Program-made: the position numbers and the translations under genes
Part shown: in pieces, positions 20,487-33,420 of the stretch
Layout of the letters: every line of letters begins with the position of its first letter
How positions within the stretch are numbered: the stretch's first letter is position 1
The notes under the pieces: generated by a model
Database searches by the model: none
Seen by the model: only the letters and a program-made list of their open reading frames with translations
Told to the model about the DNA's origin: nothing
Assembly: GCA_947471745.1 (NCBI GenBank)
Contig: CANJKZ010000778.1
Coordinates: 480,001-544,000, forward strand
DNA length: 64,000 nt
Source of the DNA: Closterium sp. Naga37s-1
Taxonomy: Eukaryota; Streptophyta; Zygnematophyceae; Desmidiales; Closteriaceae
Direction of reading: 5' to 3'

Positions 20487-23400
20487 ATGGCTACCCCTAG
20501 TGTTCTCGCCTTTGACGCTGAGGGTCGGGCCATTGACTTTGAGGTCTGGGTAGATGACCTGCAGCTGTTCTTACAGTGCGATAGGGCAGACGGCCTCTCT
20601 CTCTTTGACCTCACCTCTGGCGCCTCCACTGCCCCTGCTGCTGATGCTGACGCCACTGTTCGCTCCCAGTGGGCCACGCGCGACGCTGCTGCACGTCTTG
20701 CTGTGCGTCGCCACCTCCCTACCTCCGAGCGTGCGCACTTTAGTCAGTACAAGAGTGCTCAGACCTTGTACGACGCTGTAGTTGCACGCTACTCCTCCCC
20801 TGCCACTGCTGCACTGAGCCGTCTCATGCTACCGTACCTCTTTCCTGACCTTGCTGCCTTTCCCACAGTCGCTGACCTCATTACGCACCTCCGCACTAGT
20901 GACACTCGCTACCGCGCTGCACTACCTCCTGACTTCTGCGCCAAGAACCCCCCCCCCATGTACATCACTCTTTACTACATCGTCACTCGCCTTCCTGACT
21001 CCCTTCGCGTAGTCAGGGACCACTTTCTCTCTGTCTGTCCCACCACTCTCACTGTTGACCTCCTCGAGAAGTCCCTCCTAGCGGCCGAGAAGAGCATAGT
21101 CGCTGTAGGGGCCTCTCGTGGTGACCCGCGCACCCCCATCTTTGAGGGGTGTTCCCCCTCCCCCCTTCTGCCCTCTGTTGCCTCTGCTGCTGCGGCCGAC
21201 CTCCTTGGTCTTGAGTCGGTCGGTGCGGCGTCTGCCCCTAGCGGGAGACGCCGCTCTGGCAAGGGCAAGGGGGGCAAGGGCGCTGGAGGAGCGAGCGGGG
21301 GCGGTGGAGGTGGAGGTGGCGGCAGTTGGGGGAGTGGGGGTGGCGGTGGGAGTGGAGGTGGGGGTGGAGGGGTCGGTGGCGGCAGTGGAGGTGGAGGTGG
21401 CGGCGGCGGTGGCGGTGGGAGCGGAGGTGGCGGAGGTGGCGGCGGTGGAGGCGGAGGCGGAGGCGGAGGCGGCGGCAGTAGCGGAGGCGGCGGAGGCGTC
21501 GGCAGCGGCGGGGGTGGCGGTGGTGCTGGTCGCGGGTCTTCGCAGAGGAGTGGCTCCGGTGGTGGCTCGCGCCAGCAGCAGCAGCGTGGTCGTGACACCC
21601 TGTCCCCTCAGCAGCTTCGTGAGTGGTACACTGCGCGTCAGCGGGGTGGGGGTTTTGGTCCGTGCTCCTACGTTTTGCGCACTGGCGACCGTGCGGGTGA
21701 GCAGTGTGGGGGTGCCCACCCCACCCAGCGCTGCTTTGGCCGCCTGACGGACGCGTGGCGTCACCAGTTCCCGGAGGCCTCCGAGATCCCTCGCTGGGGC
21801 GAGCTGTCTAGGGCGGGTGTTGCCATCTATGATCTTGACTTTGATGCTATTCTCTCTGCCATGTATACTGTGTCTATTAGTGATGAGGGTGACTGTTACC
21901 GGTGTTTCCCGCCCGATCCGGGCATTGAGACTGCTGCTCTAGGTCCTGGTGAGGCTGCTGCCCTAGGTGCTTGCGACGCTGCTGCTCTAGGTGCTCGTGT
22001 GTCTGCGTCCTCAGGTACTGGTGAGTCTGCGCTCTCAGGTACTACGTCGGCTTCGGCCTCCCTCACCTTCACCCTTGACTCTGGGGCGTCTCGCTCCTTC
22101 TTTCGGGACCGCACCACACTCACACCGCTGAGTCGACCGGTTGCAGTGTCTCTGGCTGACCCCTCTGGGGGTCCTGTCCTGTCTCGCTTCTCCACAGTCC
22201 TCCCGTGTCCGGCGGCTCCCTCTGGCACCCTGTCTGGTCTCTACCTCCCCTCGTTCTCTACGAACCTGGTGAGTGGTGCTGACCTACAGGATGCGGGTGT
22301 ACACCAGTTCACTCCTACACGTCAGCGGGTGACCCACTGTACAGAGGCTAGCACAGGCCGACACCTGGCTACGTTTACCCGTCAGCCGGGGTCGAGCCTG
22401 TACACACTGACCACTGCGTCTCCTCCCGTTACTGAGTCTGGTAGAGTCGCTTCGTCGGGTCGGGTGTTTGCTGGAGTGTCCAGGTCTGGTCCTGAGTCTG
22501 CCCCCTGTTCGTGTCGTCTCCTGTCTCACGAGACTCTCCTCTGGCACCACCGTCTTGGTCACCCCTCTCTGCTTCGGCTCAGAGGCATGGCCTCCCGCCT
22601 TCTAGTGTCTGGTCTCCCCCGGTCCCTCCCTCCCCTTCCTCAGGGCCCTGGCCCTACCTGTGTCCCCTGTGTCGAGGGGCGCCAGCGTGCTGCCCCTCAC
22701 TCCTCCCAGTTTCCTCCGACAGAGGCCCCGTTGCAGACGCTTCACATGGACGTGTGGGGCCCAGCCCGCGTCCGTGGGCAGGGTCACGAGCGCTACTTCC
22801 TACTAGTTGTTGACGAATACTCGCGTTACACCGCAGTCTTCCCCTTGCGCAGCAAGGGTGATGTCACTGAGGTGCTGATCGACTGGATCCGCGCAGCTCG
22901 TCTCCAGCTCAGGCAGAGCTTTGGCTCCGACTTTCCTGTTCTGCGTCTGCACTCGGACAGAGGCGGGGAGTTCTCCTCTGGCCTTCTGCGAGCCTACTGT
23001 CGTGCATGAGGCATCCGTCAGACCTTCACGCTTCCGGACTCTCCGCAGCAAAATGGGATTGCTGAGCGCCGCATTGGCATGGTCATGGACGTCGCTCGTA
23101 CGTCTATGATGCATGCGGCTGCCCCCCATTTTCTGTGGCCGTTTGCGGTGAGGTACGCGGCGCATCAGATCAACCTTCACCCCAGAGTCTCCAGGCCGGA
23201 GACCTCCCCAGCCTTGCTGTGGACAGGGAAGGTTGGCGATGCGTCGGCGTTCCGAGTCTGGGGATCTCGGGCGTTTGTCCGCGACCTGTCTGCGGACAAA
23301 CTATCCCCTCGTGCTGCTCCTTGCGTCTTCCTGGGGTTCCCCCCTGACGCGCCTGGCTGGCAGTTTTACCACCCCACCTCTCGCCGTGTTCTGTCCTCCC

Positions 23401-26400
23401 AGGACGTCACGTTTGACGAGTCGGTCCCCTACTACCGCCTCTTCCCCTACCGCACTCCGTCCCTCCCCCCACCCCCACTCTTCCTGGTACCAGGTCCCCC
23501 CCAGGTAGACCCCCTTCCCCCTTAGGGTCCTGCCCCTTCAGGTGTGTCCCAGGTAGACGCAGTCGAGCCTGTCGAGGTCACTGGTGACTCTGGTGCTGCT
23601 GAGGGTGCTGAGGCTGGGGGTGCTGTACCTGGGGGTGCGGAGCCTAGGGGTGCTGGGCCTGGGGGTGCTACGTCTGGGGGTGCTGAGCCTAGGGGTGCTG
23701 AGCCTAGGGGTGCTGAGCCTGGGGGTGCTGAGCCTCGGGGTGCTGAGCCTGGGGGTGCTGAGCCTGGGGGTGCTGAGCCTGGGGGTGCTGAGCCTGGGGG
23801 TGCTGAGCCTAGGGGTGCTACGTCTGGGGGTGCTGAGCCTAGGGGTGCTACGCCTGGGGGTGCTGAGCCTGGCGGTGCTCCGCCTGGAGGTTCTCCGAGT
23901 GCTTCGTCTCGCCGGGAGCCACTTTCTCCACAGGAGCTGCGTGAGTGGTTTGCCCGGCGCTGGAGGCGTGCTGCTGGTGCTGGAGGTCCTTCGGCTGCTG
24001 AGGGTACTGCGGTCGCGGGTCCCGGAGGTGCTCGTCCTGGGTGCACTGGAGCTGGTGCTGCTGAGGGTGTTGGCGCTGAGACTACCGCTGGCAGTCCTGC
24101 TGGGGGTGCTCCTGGTACTGCTGGAGGTTCTGGAGCTACTGGTGGTGCTGCTGGAGCGGGTGCTCCTGCTGAGGGTTCTGGTGCTGTCCCTGCTGCTTCT
24201 AGCGTCGCCGCGCGGCCTCGACCGTACTTCGTTCCACTCCTGCAGCAGGTTCTTGGTCTTCCACCTTCTACTGGTCCTCCTCCTCCCTTAGAGTGTCCAC
24301 AGCCTGTCTCGTCCCAGCTACAGTTGCAGCCTACCTCCCCTTTGCCTGCTCCTTCTCCCTACACTGGTCCTACTGGAGGTCTGGCTGAGCGTCGTGAGCC
24401 TGCGTCTCGCCCTGCGTCGCCTGTCCGTGCTGCTCGCACTAGTGGTCGCGGTTCGCGTCAGCGTCCTCCTCCTGTCCCTGGCACGCACCGGATGTCTCTA
24501 CGTCCGTCCACTGCTCCTCTGCGTGCCCCTTTGCCTTCTCCTCCTGAGTCCTCTCTTCCTGCTCTTCCTGACCCGGAGTCGGACTCCCTTCGTGCTGCCA
24601 GTCCTACTGTCACGCGTCTCCTTGCTACTGTTGTCACTGACCCTTCTTTCGAGTCTACTGCTGCGTCTGCTCTCGTTACTGAGCTCGTCGACTTTGCTGC
24701 TCGCTGTCGCTTAGACTACGCTGCTAGTCTTGTCGCTGAGTCTGAGTCTGTCTGTCCTCCGTCCGTCGGGGGTGAGTGTGCCCTTGGCACGGACGTCCTT
24801 GAGGACAGGCAGGAGGAGTTCCAGTGTCTGGCAGCTGCCTCACCTCATCTCGTGTCCGTACTACTTACCCCTGAGGGAGACCCGGATGCACTTGACATCC
24901 CGACTCCGCGCTCTTACGCGGAGGCGATAGAGGGTCCCTACTCCTCTCAGTGGCAGGCAGCTATGGATGCAGAGATGGCTTCCTGGAAGTCCACAGGCAC
25001 CTACGTTGACGCTGTCCCCCCTCCTGGGGCGAACATCGTCAGTGGCATGTGGATCTTCAGGGTGAAGCGGCCGCCGGGTTCTCCGCCTGTCTTCAAGGCG
25101 CGTTACGTGGCTCGTGGCTTCAGTCAGCGGCAGGGAGTTGACTACTTTCAGACCTTCTCCCCCACCCTGAAGATGACCACTCTTCGGGTACTGCTGCACG
25201 TTGCTGCTCACCGTGACTACGAGCTGCACTCTCTTGACTTCAGCACAGCTTTCTTGCAGGGCAGCCTGCACGAGGAGATCTGGCTGCGTCGCCCACCTGG
25301 CTTCACTGGGTCTTTCCCTCCTGGTACCCAGTGGAGTCTCCGGCGTCCAGTCTACGGTCTCCGCCAGGCGCCACGTGAGTGGCACGACACACTGAGGACT
25401 ACACTTGCGGCTCTTGGGTTTGCTCCTTCTACTGCCGACCCGTCGCTGTTTCTACGCACCGACACCTCTCTGCCGCCGTTCTACATCCTCGTGTACGTCG
25501 ACGACTTGGTCTTTGCCACAGCTGACACTGCTGGACTCGCCTACGTGAAGTCCGAGCTGCAGAAGAGACACACGTGCACAGACCTGGGTGAACTGCGCAG
25601 CTACCTTGGCTTGCAGATCACCCGGGACAGAGCACGCCGCACCATTACCCTGACTCAGTCACACATGGTGCAGCAGGTCCTTCAGCGCTTCGGCTTCACG
25701 TACTCCTCGCCTCAGGCCACTCCTCTGTCTACTCGCCACTCGCTCTCAGCTCTGCCTTCGGATGAGTCCGTAGAGTCGAGTGGCCCGTACCCAGAGCTTG
25801 TTGGCTGCCTCATGTACCTGATGACCTGCACACGACCTGACCTTGCATACCCTCTTAGCATTCTTGCACGCTATGTTGCTCCTGGGAGACACAGACCAGA
25901 GCACATGGCTGCAGCGAAGAGGGTGTTGCGCTACTTGTGCAGTACGTCGGGCATGGGGCTAGTGCTTGGAGGGCGGAGTCCAGTGGTCCTCACTGGGCAC
26001 GCGGACGCTTCTTGGGCTGACGACCAGGCTACGCAGCGGTCGTCACAGGGTTACACCTTCAGCCTTGGTTCCGGCTCTGTTTCGTGGCGGGCTACTCGCT
26101 CGTCTTCTGTTCTTGGCTCGAGTTGTGAGGCTGAGATCTACGCCGGGGCCATGGCTGCACAGGAGCTTCGCTGGCTCACCTACCTGCTGACCGACCTTGG
26201 AGAGCCGCCTCGTTCTCCTCCAGTCCTGTAGGTAGACAACAAGGCCATGCTGGCCTTGTGTCGAGAGCAGCGACTGGAGCACAGAACAAAGCACATTGCT
26301 CTCCGCTACTTCCTTGCTCGTGAGCTACAGCAACGTGGACAGTTGCGGCTTGCGTACGTGGCCTCTGAGGCCAACACTGCTGATGTGTTCACCAAGGCAC

Positions 26401-26477
26401 TTCCGCCTTGTGATCATCAGCGCTTCTGCACTCAGCTGGGTCTTGTGCCCGTCTTGCCTCACTTGCTCTCCTCTTGA
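20487..26477 (+). pseudogene. Ty1/copia Gag-Pol of element C, three in-frame stops
   Basis: Same domain order and length as the intact copy in A, in one continuous frame. Stops: TGA at 23007-23009 inside integrase (CGA in A), TAG at 23523-23525 after integrase (CAG in A) and TAG at 26229-26231 in RNase H (TAC in A). Gag contains a longer Gly tract (about residues 270-350) and the same C-X13-C-X3-H-X4-C motif. Protease DSGAS, integrase residues, YVDDLVFA and the RNase H motif are present. A full-length product is not expected without readthrough. Confidence 0.93.
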
Positions 26478-26689
26478 CCTTGCTTGTACTCTCACATATA
26501 TATATACCTGCTCTTGCTTGTCTAGCTTTATATATATGTGTGTACTCTTGCATGTGAACTGGCCGTGTGGCCTTGACCCTGTGCTCGGACTGTGTGGTGA
26601 CTTTGTGATCCACCCTGAGCTTGCTTTGCTTTACTTTGCTTGACTGGTCTTGTGACCCCTTGTTCTCCCCCACTTTGCCTATGGGGGTG

Positions 26690-26817
26690 TATCAGAACAT
26701 TATAGCTTATGCTGTTGTGTAGGCTATAGTGGGGTATCCCATAGGGGGTACAACCAATTAGGGTTTCATATTTGTACTCACTTCATTTCATAGTTCATTC
26801 ATTCTCGTTTCTTCTCA
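26690..26817 (+). repeat. 3' LTR of element C
   Basis: 128 bp. The terminal TG is changed to TA; otherwise identical to the 5' LTR. Followed by GTCTT. Confidence 0.92.
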
Positions 26818-26822
26818 GTCTT

Positions 26823-27105
26823 TTTCAAAGGGGGGGAGAGAGTGCGCTCGCACTGTACTGGTCAGTTTTTTCTGACATCTCGTCTGACAGATCCTGCAGG
26901 ACGAACGCTCGCGATGGCCTTCTTCGGCATCTACGGCTCTTGATTCACCGACCTCTGACAGCGTGTCAGAGAACTGCCACCATCGCCCTCGTCAACACCG
27001 TCCGATTTGCCTTCGCTAGATCAACGACCTCCATTCAATCGCGTATACAGCTCGCCAGTTCAATCGCGACCTTCCGATCGACATCTGGGAAATTCGACGG
27101 CTGAC
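26823..27105 (+). other. internal segment 4 of X
   Basis: About 0.28 kb between C and D, no motif recognised. ATTCC at 27106-27110 is the target copy beside D. Confidence 0.6.
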
Positions 27106-27110
27106 ATTCC

Positions 27111-27239
27111 TGAGAAACTTAGAACGAGAATGAATTGACAAAGGAATGAAAGTGATACAAATATGAAACCCTAGAATTGTGTACCCCTTAGTATCTAACC
27201 CGCTACAGCCTACACAGGCTAGATCATATAAGTTTGACA
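27111..27239 (-). repeat. 3' LTR of element D
   Basis: 129 bp. On the minus strand it starts TGTCAAACTTATATGATC and ends TTTCTCA. Preceded on that strand by the conserved block CCCACTTTGCCTATGGGGG (27241-27261). Confidence 0.93.
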
Positions 27240-27451
27240 CACCCCCATAGGCAAAGTGGGGGAGAACAAGGGGTCACAAGACCAGTCAAGCAAAGCAAGG
27301 CAAAGCAAGCTCAGGGTGGATCACAACGTCACCACACATTCTGAGCACAAGTTCAAGGCCACAAGGCCAGTTCACATGCATGAGTACACACATATATATA
27401 ACGCTAAACAAGCAAGAGCAGGTATATATATATGTAACAGTACAAGCAAGG

Positions 27452-30400
27452 TCAAGAAGTGAGCAAGTGAGGCAAGGTAGGTACAAGACCTAACAGAGTA
27501 CAGAAGCGCTGATGGTCACAAGGCGCAAGTGCCTTGGTGAAGATATCAGCAGTGTTGGCCTCAGAGGCCACGTAAGCAAGGCGCAGCTGACCTCGCTGCT
27601 GCAGCTCACGAGCAAGTAAGTAGCGAAGAGCGATGTGCTTCGTTCTGTGCTCCAGTCTGTGCTCCCGACACAAGGCCAGCATGGCCTTGTTGTCTACGTA
27701 CAGAACTGGAGGAGAACGAGGCGGCTCTCCAAGGTCAGTCAGCAGGTAGGTGAGCCAGCGTAGCTCCTGTGCAGCCATGGCCCCTGCGTAGATCTCAGCC
27801 TCACAACTGGAGCCGAGAACAGAAGACGAGCGGGTAGACCGCCACGAAACAGAGCCGCAACCAAGGCTGAAGGTGTAACCCTGTGACGACCGCTACGTAG
27901 CCTGGTCGTCAGCCCAAGAAGCGTCTGCGTGACCAGTGAGGACCACTGGACTCCGCCCTCCAAGCACAAGCCCCATGCCCGACATACTGCACAAGTAGCG
28001 CAACACCCTCTTCGCTGCAGCCATGTGCTCTGGTCTGTGTCTCCCAGGAGCAACATAGCGTGCCAGAATGCTAAGACGGTATGCAAGGTCAGGTCGAGTG
28101 CAGGTCATCAGGTACATGAGGCAGCCAACAAGCTCTGGGTACGGGCCACTCGACTCTACGGACTCATCCGAAGGCAGAGCTGAGAGCGAGTGGCGAGTAG
28201 ACAGAGGAGTGGCCTGAGGCGAGGAGTACGTGAAGCCGAAGCGCTGAAGGACCTGCTGCACCATGTGTGACTGAGTCAGGGTAATGGTGCGCTGTGCTCT
28301 GTCCCGGGAGATCTGCAAGCCAAGGTAGCTGCGCAGTTCACCCAGATCTGTGCACGTGTGTCTCTTCTGCAGCTCGGACTTCACGTGGGCGAGTCCAGCA
28401 GTGTCAGCTGTGGCAAAGACCAAGTCGTCGACGTACACGAGGATGTAGAACGGCGGCAAAGAAGTGTCGGTGCGCAGAAACAGCGACGGGTCGGCAGTAG
28501 AAGGAGCAAACCCAAGAGCCGCAAGTGTAGTCCTCAGTGTGTCGTGCCACTCACGGGGCGCCTGGCGTAGACCGTAGACTGGCCGCCGGAGGCTCCACTG
28601 GGTACCAGGAGGAAACGACCCAGTGAAGCCAGGTGGGCGGCGCAGCCAGATCTCCTCGTGCAGGCTGCCCTGTAGGAAAGCAGTGCTGAAGTCAAGAGAG
28701 TGAAGCTCGTAGTCGTGCTGAGCGGCTATGTGCAGCAGCACCCGAAGAGTGGTCATCTTCGGGGTGGGAGAGAAGGTCTGAAAGTAGTCAACTCCCTACC
28801 GCTGACTGAAGCCTCGAGCCACGTAACGTGCCTTGAAGACAGGCGGAGAACCCGGCGGCCGCTTCACCCTGAAAATCCACATGCCACTGACGATGTTCGC
28901 CCCAGGTGGGGGAACCTCGTCAACGTAGGTGCCTGTGGACTTCCAGGAAGCCATCTCTGCGTCCATGGCTGACTGCCACTCAGAGGAGTAGGGACCCTCT
29001 ATCGCCTCTGCGTAAGAGCGCGGAGTCGGGATGTCTGGTGCATCCGGGTCTCCCTCAGGGGCAATCAGCATGGACACGAGATGAGGTAAAGCAGCAGCAA
29101 AACACTGGAACTCCTCCCGCCTGTCCTCAAAGACGTCCGTGCTAAGAGCACACTCACCCCCGACGGACGGAGGACAGACAGACTCAGACTCAGCAACAAG
29201 ACTAGCAGCGTAGTCTAGACGACAGTGAGCAGCGAAGTCGACAAGCTCAGCAACTAGGGCAGACGCAGCAGTGGACTCAAAGGAAGGGTCAGTGACAATA
29301 GTGGCCAGGAGACGCGTGACAGTAGGACTAGCAGTACGAAGGGAGTCAGACTCCGGGTCAGCAAGAGCAGGAAGAGAGGACTCTGGAGGAGACGGCAAAG
29401 GGACACGCAGTGGAGCAGTGGAAGGACGCAGTGCCATCTGGTGCGTGCCCTGGACCGCAGGAGGACGCTGACGCGGAACACGACGACCAGTGCGAGCAGC
29501 ACGAACAGGCGACGCAGGACGAGACGCAGGCTCACGACGCTCAGCAAGACCTCCAGTAGGACCAGTGTAGGGAGAAGGAGCAGGCACAGGAGAGGTAGGC
29601 TGTAACTGTGATTCGGACTGGACAGGCGGTGGACACTCTAAGGGAGGAGCCGGACTAGCAGAGGGCGGAAGACCAAGAACCTGCTCAAGGAGCGGAACGA
29701 AGTACGGCCGCGGCCGCTCAGCACCACCAGCACCAGAAGGGACAGCACCAGCACCCCGAACGACAGCACCAGCGCCAGCAGCACCCCCAGCTCCAGCAGC
29801 GCCAACTCCAGTACCCTCAGAGGCACCAGCACCAGAGGCACCCTCAGCGCCAACACCCCCAGCAGCTCCAGCTCCAGCCGGACCACCAGAAGACGCAGCG
29901 GGTCCAGCTCCAGCACCCTCAGTAGCACCGACGCCCGCAGCACCACCAGCTCCAGTACGAGAAGCACCCGCAGGCCCAGCAGCTCCAGTACTCCCAGTAC
30001 GAGCACCTCCGGGACCCGCGGCACCAGCACCCTCAGCAGCAGCAGAACCTCTAGCACCCGCAGCACCTCCAGCTCCAGCAGCTCGCCTCCAGCGCCGGGC
30101 AAACCACTCACGCAGCTCCTGTGGAGAGAGTAGCTCCCGCCGGGACGAAGCACCCGAAGAACCTCCAGGCCCAGCACCGCCAGACGCCACACGAGCAGGT
30201 CCAGTACCCTCAGACTCCGCACCCCTAGACGCAACACCCCCAGGCTCAGCAGCCCCAGACGCAGCACCCCCAGGCGTAGCACCCCCAGGCTCAGCACCCC
30301 CAGGCGCAGCACCCCCAGAGTCAGCACCCCCAGGCTCAGCACCCCCAGACCCAGCACCCGCAGGCTCAGCACCCCTAGCAGCACCAGAGTCAACAGCTAC

Positions 30401-33400
30401 CTCGACAGGGTCGACTGCGTCTACCTGAGACACACCTGAGGGGGCAGGACCCTGAGGGGGGAGGGGGTCTACCGGAGGGGGACCTGGCGTAAGGAAGAGC
30501 GGCGGGGGGGGGAGGGACGCAGTGCGGTAGGGGAAGAGACGGTAGTAGGGAACCGACTCGTCAAACGTGACGTCCTGGGAGGACAGAACACGGCGCGAGG
30601 TGGGGTGGTAGAACTGCCAGCCCGGCGCGTCAGGGGGGAAGCCAAGGAAGACGCAGGGAACAGCACAAGGGGACAGCTTGTCCGCAGACAAGTCGCGGAC
30701 AAACGCCCGAGATCCCTAGACATGGAACGCAGACGCATCGCCAACCTTCCCCGTCCACAGCAAAGCAGGGGAGGTCTCCGGCATGGAGACCCGGGGCTGA
30801 AGGTTGATCTGATGCGCCGCGTACCGAACCGCAAACGGCCACAGAAAATGGGGGGCAGCCGCATGGACCATGGACGTACGAGCGACGTCCATGACCATGC
30901 CAATGCGGCGCTCAGCAATCCCATTTTGCTGCGGAGAGTCCGGAAGCGTGAAGGTCTGGCGGATGCCTCGTGCACGACAGAAGGCTCGCAGAAGGTCAGA
31001 GGAGAACTCTCCGCCTCTGTCAGAGTGCAGACGCAGAACAGGAAAGTCCGAGCCGAAACTCTCTCTGAGCTGGAGACGAGCTGCGCGGATCCAGGCGATC
31101 AACACCTCAGTGACCTCACCCTTGCTGCGCAAGGGGAAGACTGCGGTGTAACGCGAGTAGTCGTCAACCACCAGCAGGAAGTAACGCTCGTGACCCTGTC
31201 CACGGACGCGGGCTGGGCCCCACACGTCCATGTGAAGCGTCTGCAGCGGAGCCTCTGTCGGAGGAAACTCGGAGGAGTGAGGAGCAGCGCGCTGCCGCCC
31301 CTCGACGCAGGGAACGCAGGTGGGGGCAGGCCCCGGAGGAAGGGGAGGGAGGGACCGGGGGAGACCAGAGACAAGGACACGGGAGGCCATGCCTCGAAGA
31401 CGAGGCAGGTAGGGGTGACCAAGGCGGTGGTGCCAGAGGAGAGTCTGGTGAGACAGGAGACGACACGAGCAGGGGGCAGACTCAGGACCAGACCTGGACG
31501 CCGCAGCAAACACCTGACCCGACGCGGCTACCTGAGCAGACTCAGCGACCGGAGGAGACTCAGCAGTCAGTGTGTACAGGCTCGACCCCGGCTGACGGGT
31601 AAACGTGGCCAAGTGACGGCCCGTCCGAGCACAGGTACAGTGGGTCACTCGCTGACTCGCAGGAGTGAACTGGTGAACCCCTCCACCCTGGAGGTCAGCA
31701 CCACTCACCAAGTTTGTAGAGAACGAGGGGAGGTAAAGACCCGACAGGGTGCCAGAAGGGGCCGCCGGACACGGTAGAACAGTGGAGAAGTGGGCAAGGA
31801 CAGGACCCCCAGAGGGGTCTGCCAGGGAGACTGCCACTGGCCGACTAAGCGGCGTAAGCATGGTGCGGTCTCGAAAAAAGGAGCGGGAAGCACCAGAGTC
31901 AAGGGTGAAGGTGTGGGTGGCCGGAGCCGACGCGGTACCTGAGAGCGCAGACTCACCAGCACCTGGGGCAGTAGGCTCACTGGCACCTAGAGCAGCAGCC
32001 TCACCAGCACCTAGAGCAGCAGCCTCAATGCCCGGGTCAGGCGGAAAACACCGGTAACAGTCACCCTCATCACTAATAGTCACAGCATACATTGCAGCAA
32101 GAATAGCATCATAATCAAGATCAAAGATCGCAACACCCACCCTAGACAGCTCGCCCCAGCAAGGGATCTCAGTAGCGTCAGGGAACTGATGACGCCAAGC
32201 GTCCGTCAGGCGGCCGAAGCAGCGCTGGGTGGAGTGCGGACCCCCACACTGCTCACCCGCGCGGTCGCCGGTACGTAGAACGTAGGTACAGGGGCCAGCA
32301 CCCCCACCCCGCTGACGAGCAGTGTACCACTCACGAAGCTGCTGGGGGGAAGGGGTCTCACGAGTGCGCTGCTGCTGCTGCTGCTGGCGCTGACCACCAC
32401 CGGAGCCGACCCTCTGCGTAGCGCCGCCCCGACCAGCTCCACCTCCGCCGCCGCTACCTCCACCACCGCCTCCACCTCCGCCACCTCCGCCCGCACTGCC
32501 ACCACCGCCGCCTCCTCCGCCTCCACTGCCGCCACTAGCGCCCCCACCCCCGCCACCACTCCCACCGCCACCCCCACCCCCTCCGCCGCCTCCACCGCCG
32601 CCTCCACCGCCCCCGCCAGCTCCTCCAGCGCCCTTGCCCCCCTTGCCCCTGCCTGAGCGGCGTCTCCCGCTAGGGGCAGACGCCGCGCCGACCGACTCAA
32701 GACCAACGAGGTCGGCCGCAGCACCAGAGCCAACAGAGGGCAAGAGGGGGGAGGGGGAGCACCCCTCAAAGACAGGGGTACGAGGGTCACCACGAGAGGC
32801 TCCTAAAGCGACTATACTCTTTTCCGCTGCTAGGAGGCGCTCCTCGAGGAGGTCAACGGTGAGGGTGGTGGGGTAAACAGAGAGGAAGTGGTCCCTGACC
32901 GAGCGAAGGGTGTCAGGGAGCCGGGTGACTATGTAGTAGAGGGTGATGTACATAGGGGGGGGGTTCTTGGCGCAGAACTCAGCAGGAAGCGCAGCGCGGT
33001 AGCGAATGTCACTAGTGCGAAGGTGCGTAATGAGGTCAGCGACTGTGGGAAAAGCGGCGAGGTCAGGGAAGAGGTACGGCAGTATGAGGCGGCTAAGGGC
33101 AGCAGTGGCAGGGGAAGAGTAGCGTGCAACGACAGCGACAAGGTCTTAGCACTCTTGTACTGACTAAAATGCGCGCGCTCAGCGGTCGGTAAGTGGCGGC
33201 GCACAGCAAGGCGAGCAGCAGCATCGCGCGTGGCCCACTGTGAGCGAACAGTGGCGTCAGCATCAGCAGCAGGGGCAGGAGAGGCACCAGAGGTGAGGTC
33301 AAACAGAGAGAGACCGTCTGCCCTATCGCACTGTAGGAAAAGCTGCAGATCATCTACCCAGACCTCAAAGTCAACAGCCCGACCCTCAGCGTCAAAGGTG

Positions 33401-33420
33401 AGAACACTGGGGGTGGCCAT
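27452..33420 (-). pseudogene. Ty1/copia Gag-Pol of element D, 4-bp deletion and three stops
   Basis: Start MATPSVLTFDAEGRA at 33420. Compared with A, four bases are missing at 33137/33138 in Gag, so the first frame ends early and the rest continues in another frame. Stops in that frame: TAG at 30716-30718 (TGG in A, integrase), 28796-28798 (CAG in A, reverse transcriptase) and 27893-27895 (CAG in A, RNase H). All other hallmarks remain: the Gly-rich tract, the Cys-His motif, DSGAS, the integrase zinc site and core, YVDDLVFA and the RNase H end. Not expected to be functional. Confidence 0.93.

Larger units (their letters stand above)
19314..26817 (+). mobile_element. element C: Ty1/copia retrotransposon, coding region broken by three stops
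   Basis: The 128-bp LTRs at 19314-19441 and 26690-26817 are identical except for the second base of the 3' copy (TA instead of TG). The target duplication GTCTT (19309-19313 and 26818-26822) is exact. The primer site TGGTATCGAGC lacks one A. A GC-rich leader (about 19540-20400) precedes gag. The single reading frame 20487-26477 has three stop codons but no frameshift. LTR sequence differs clearly from A, while the protein is close to A, so it is a sister family. Confidence 0.95.
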
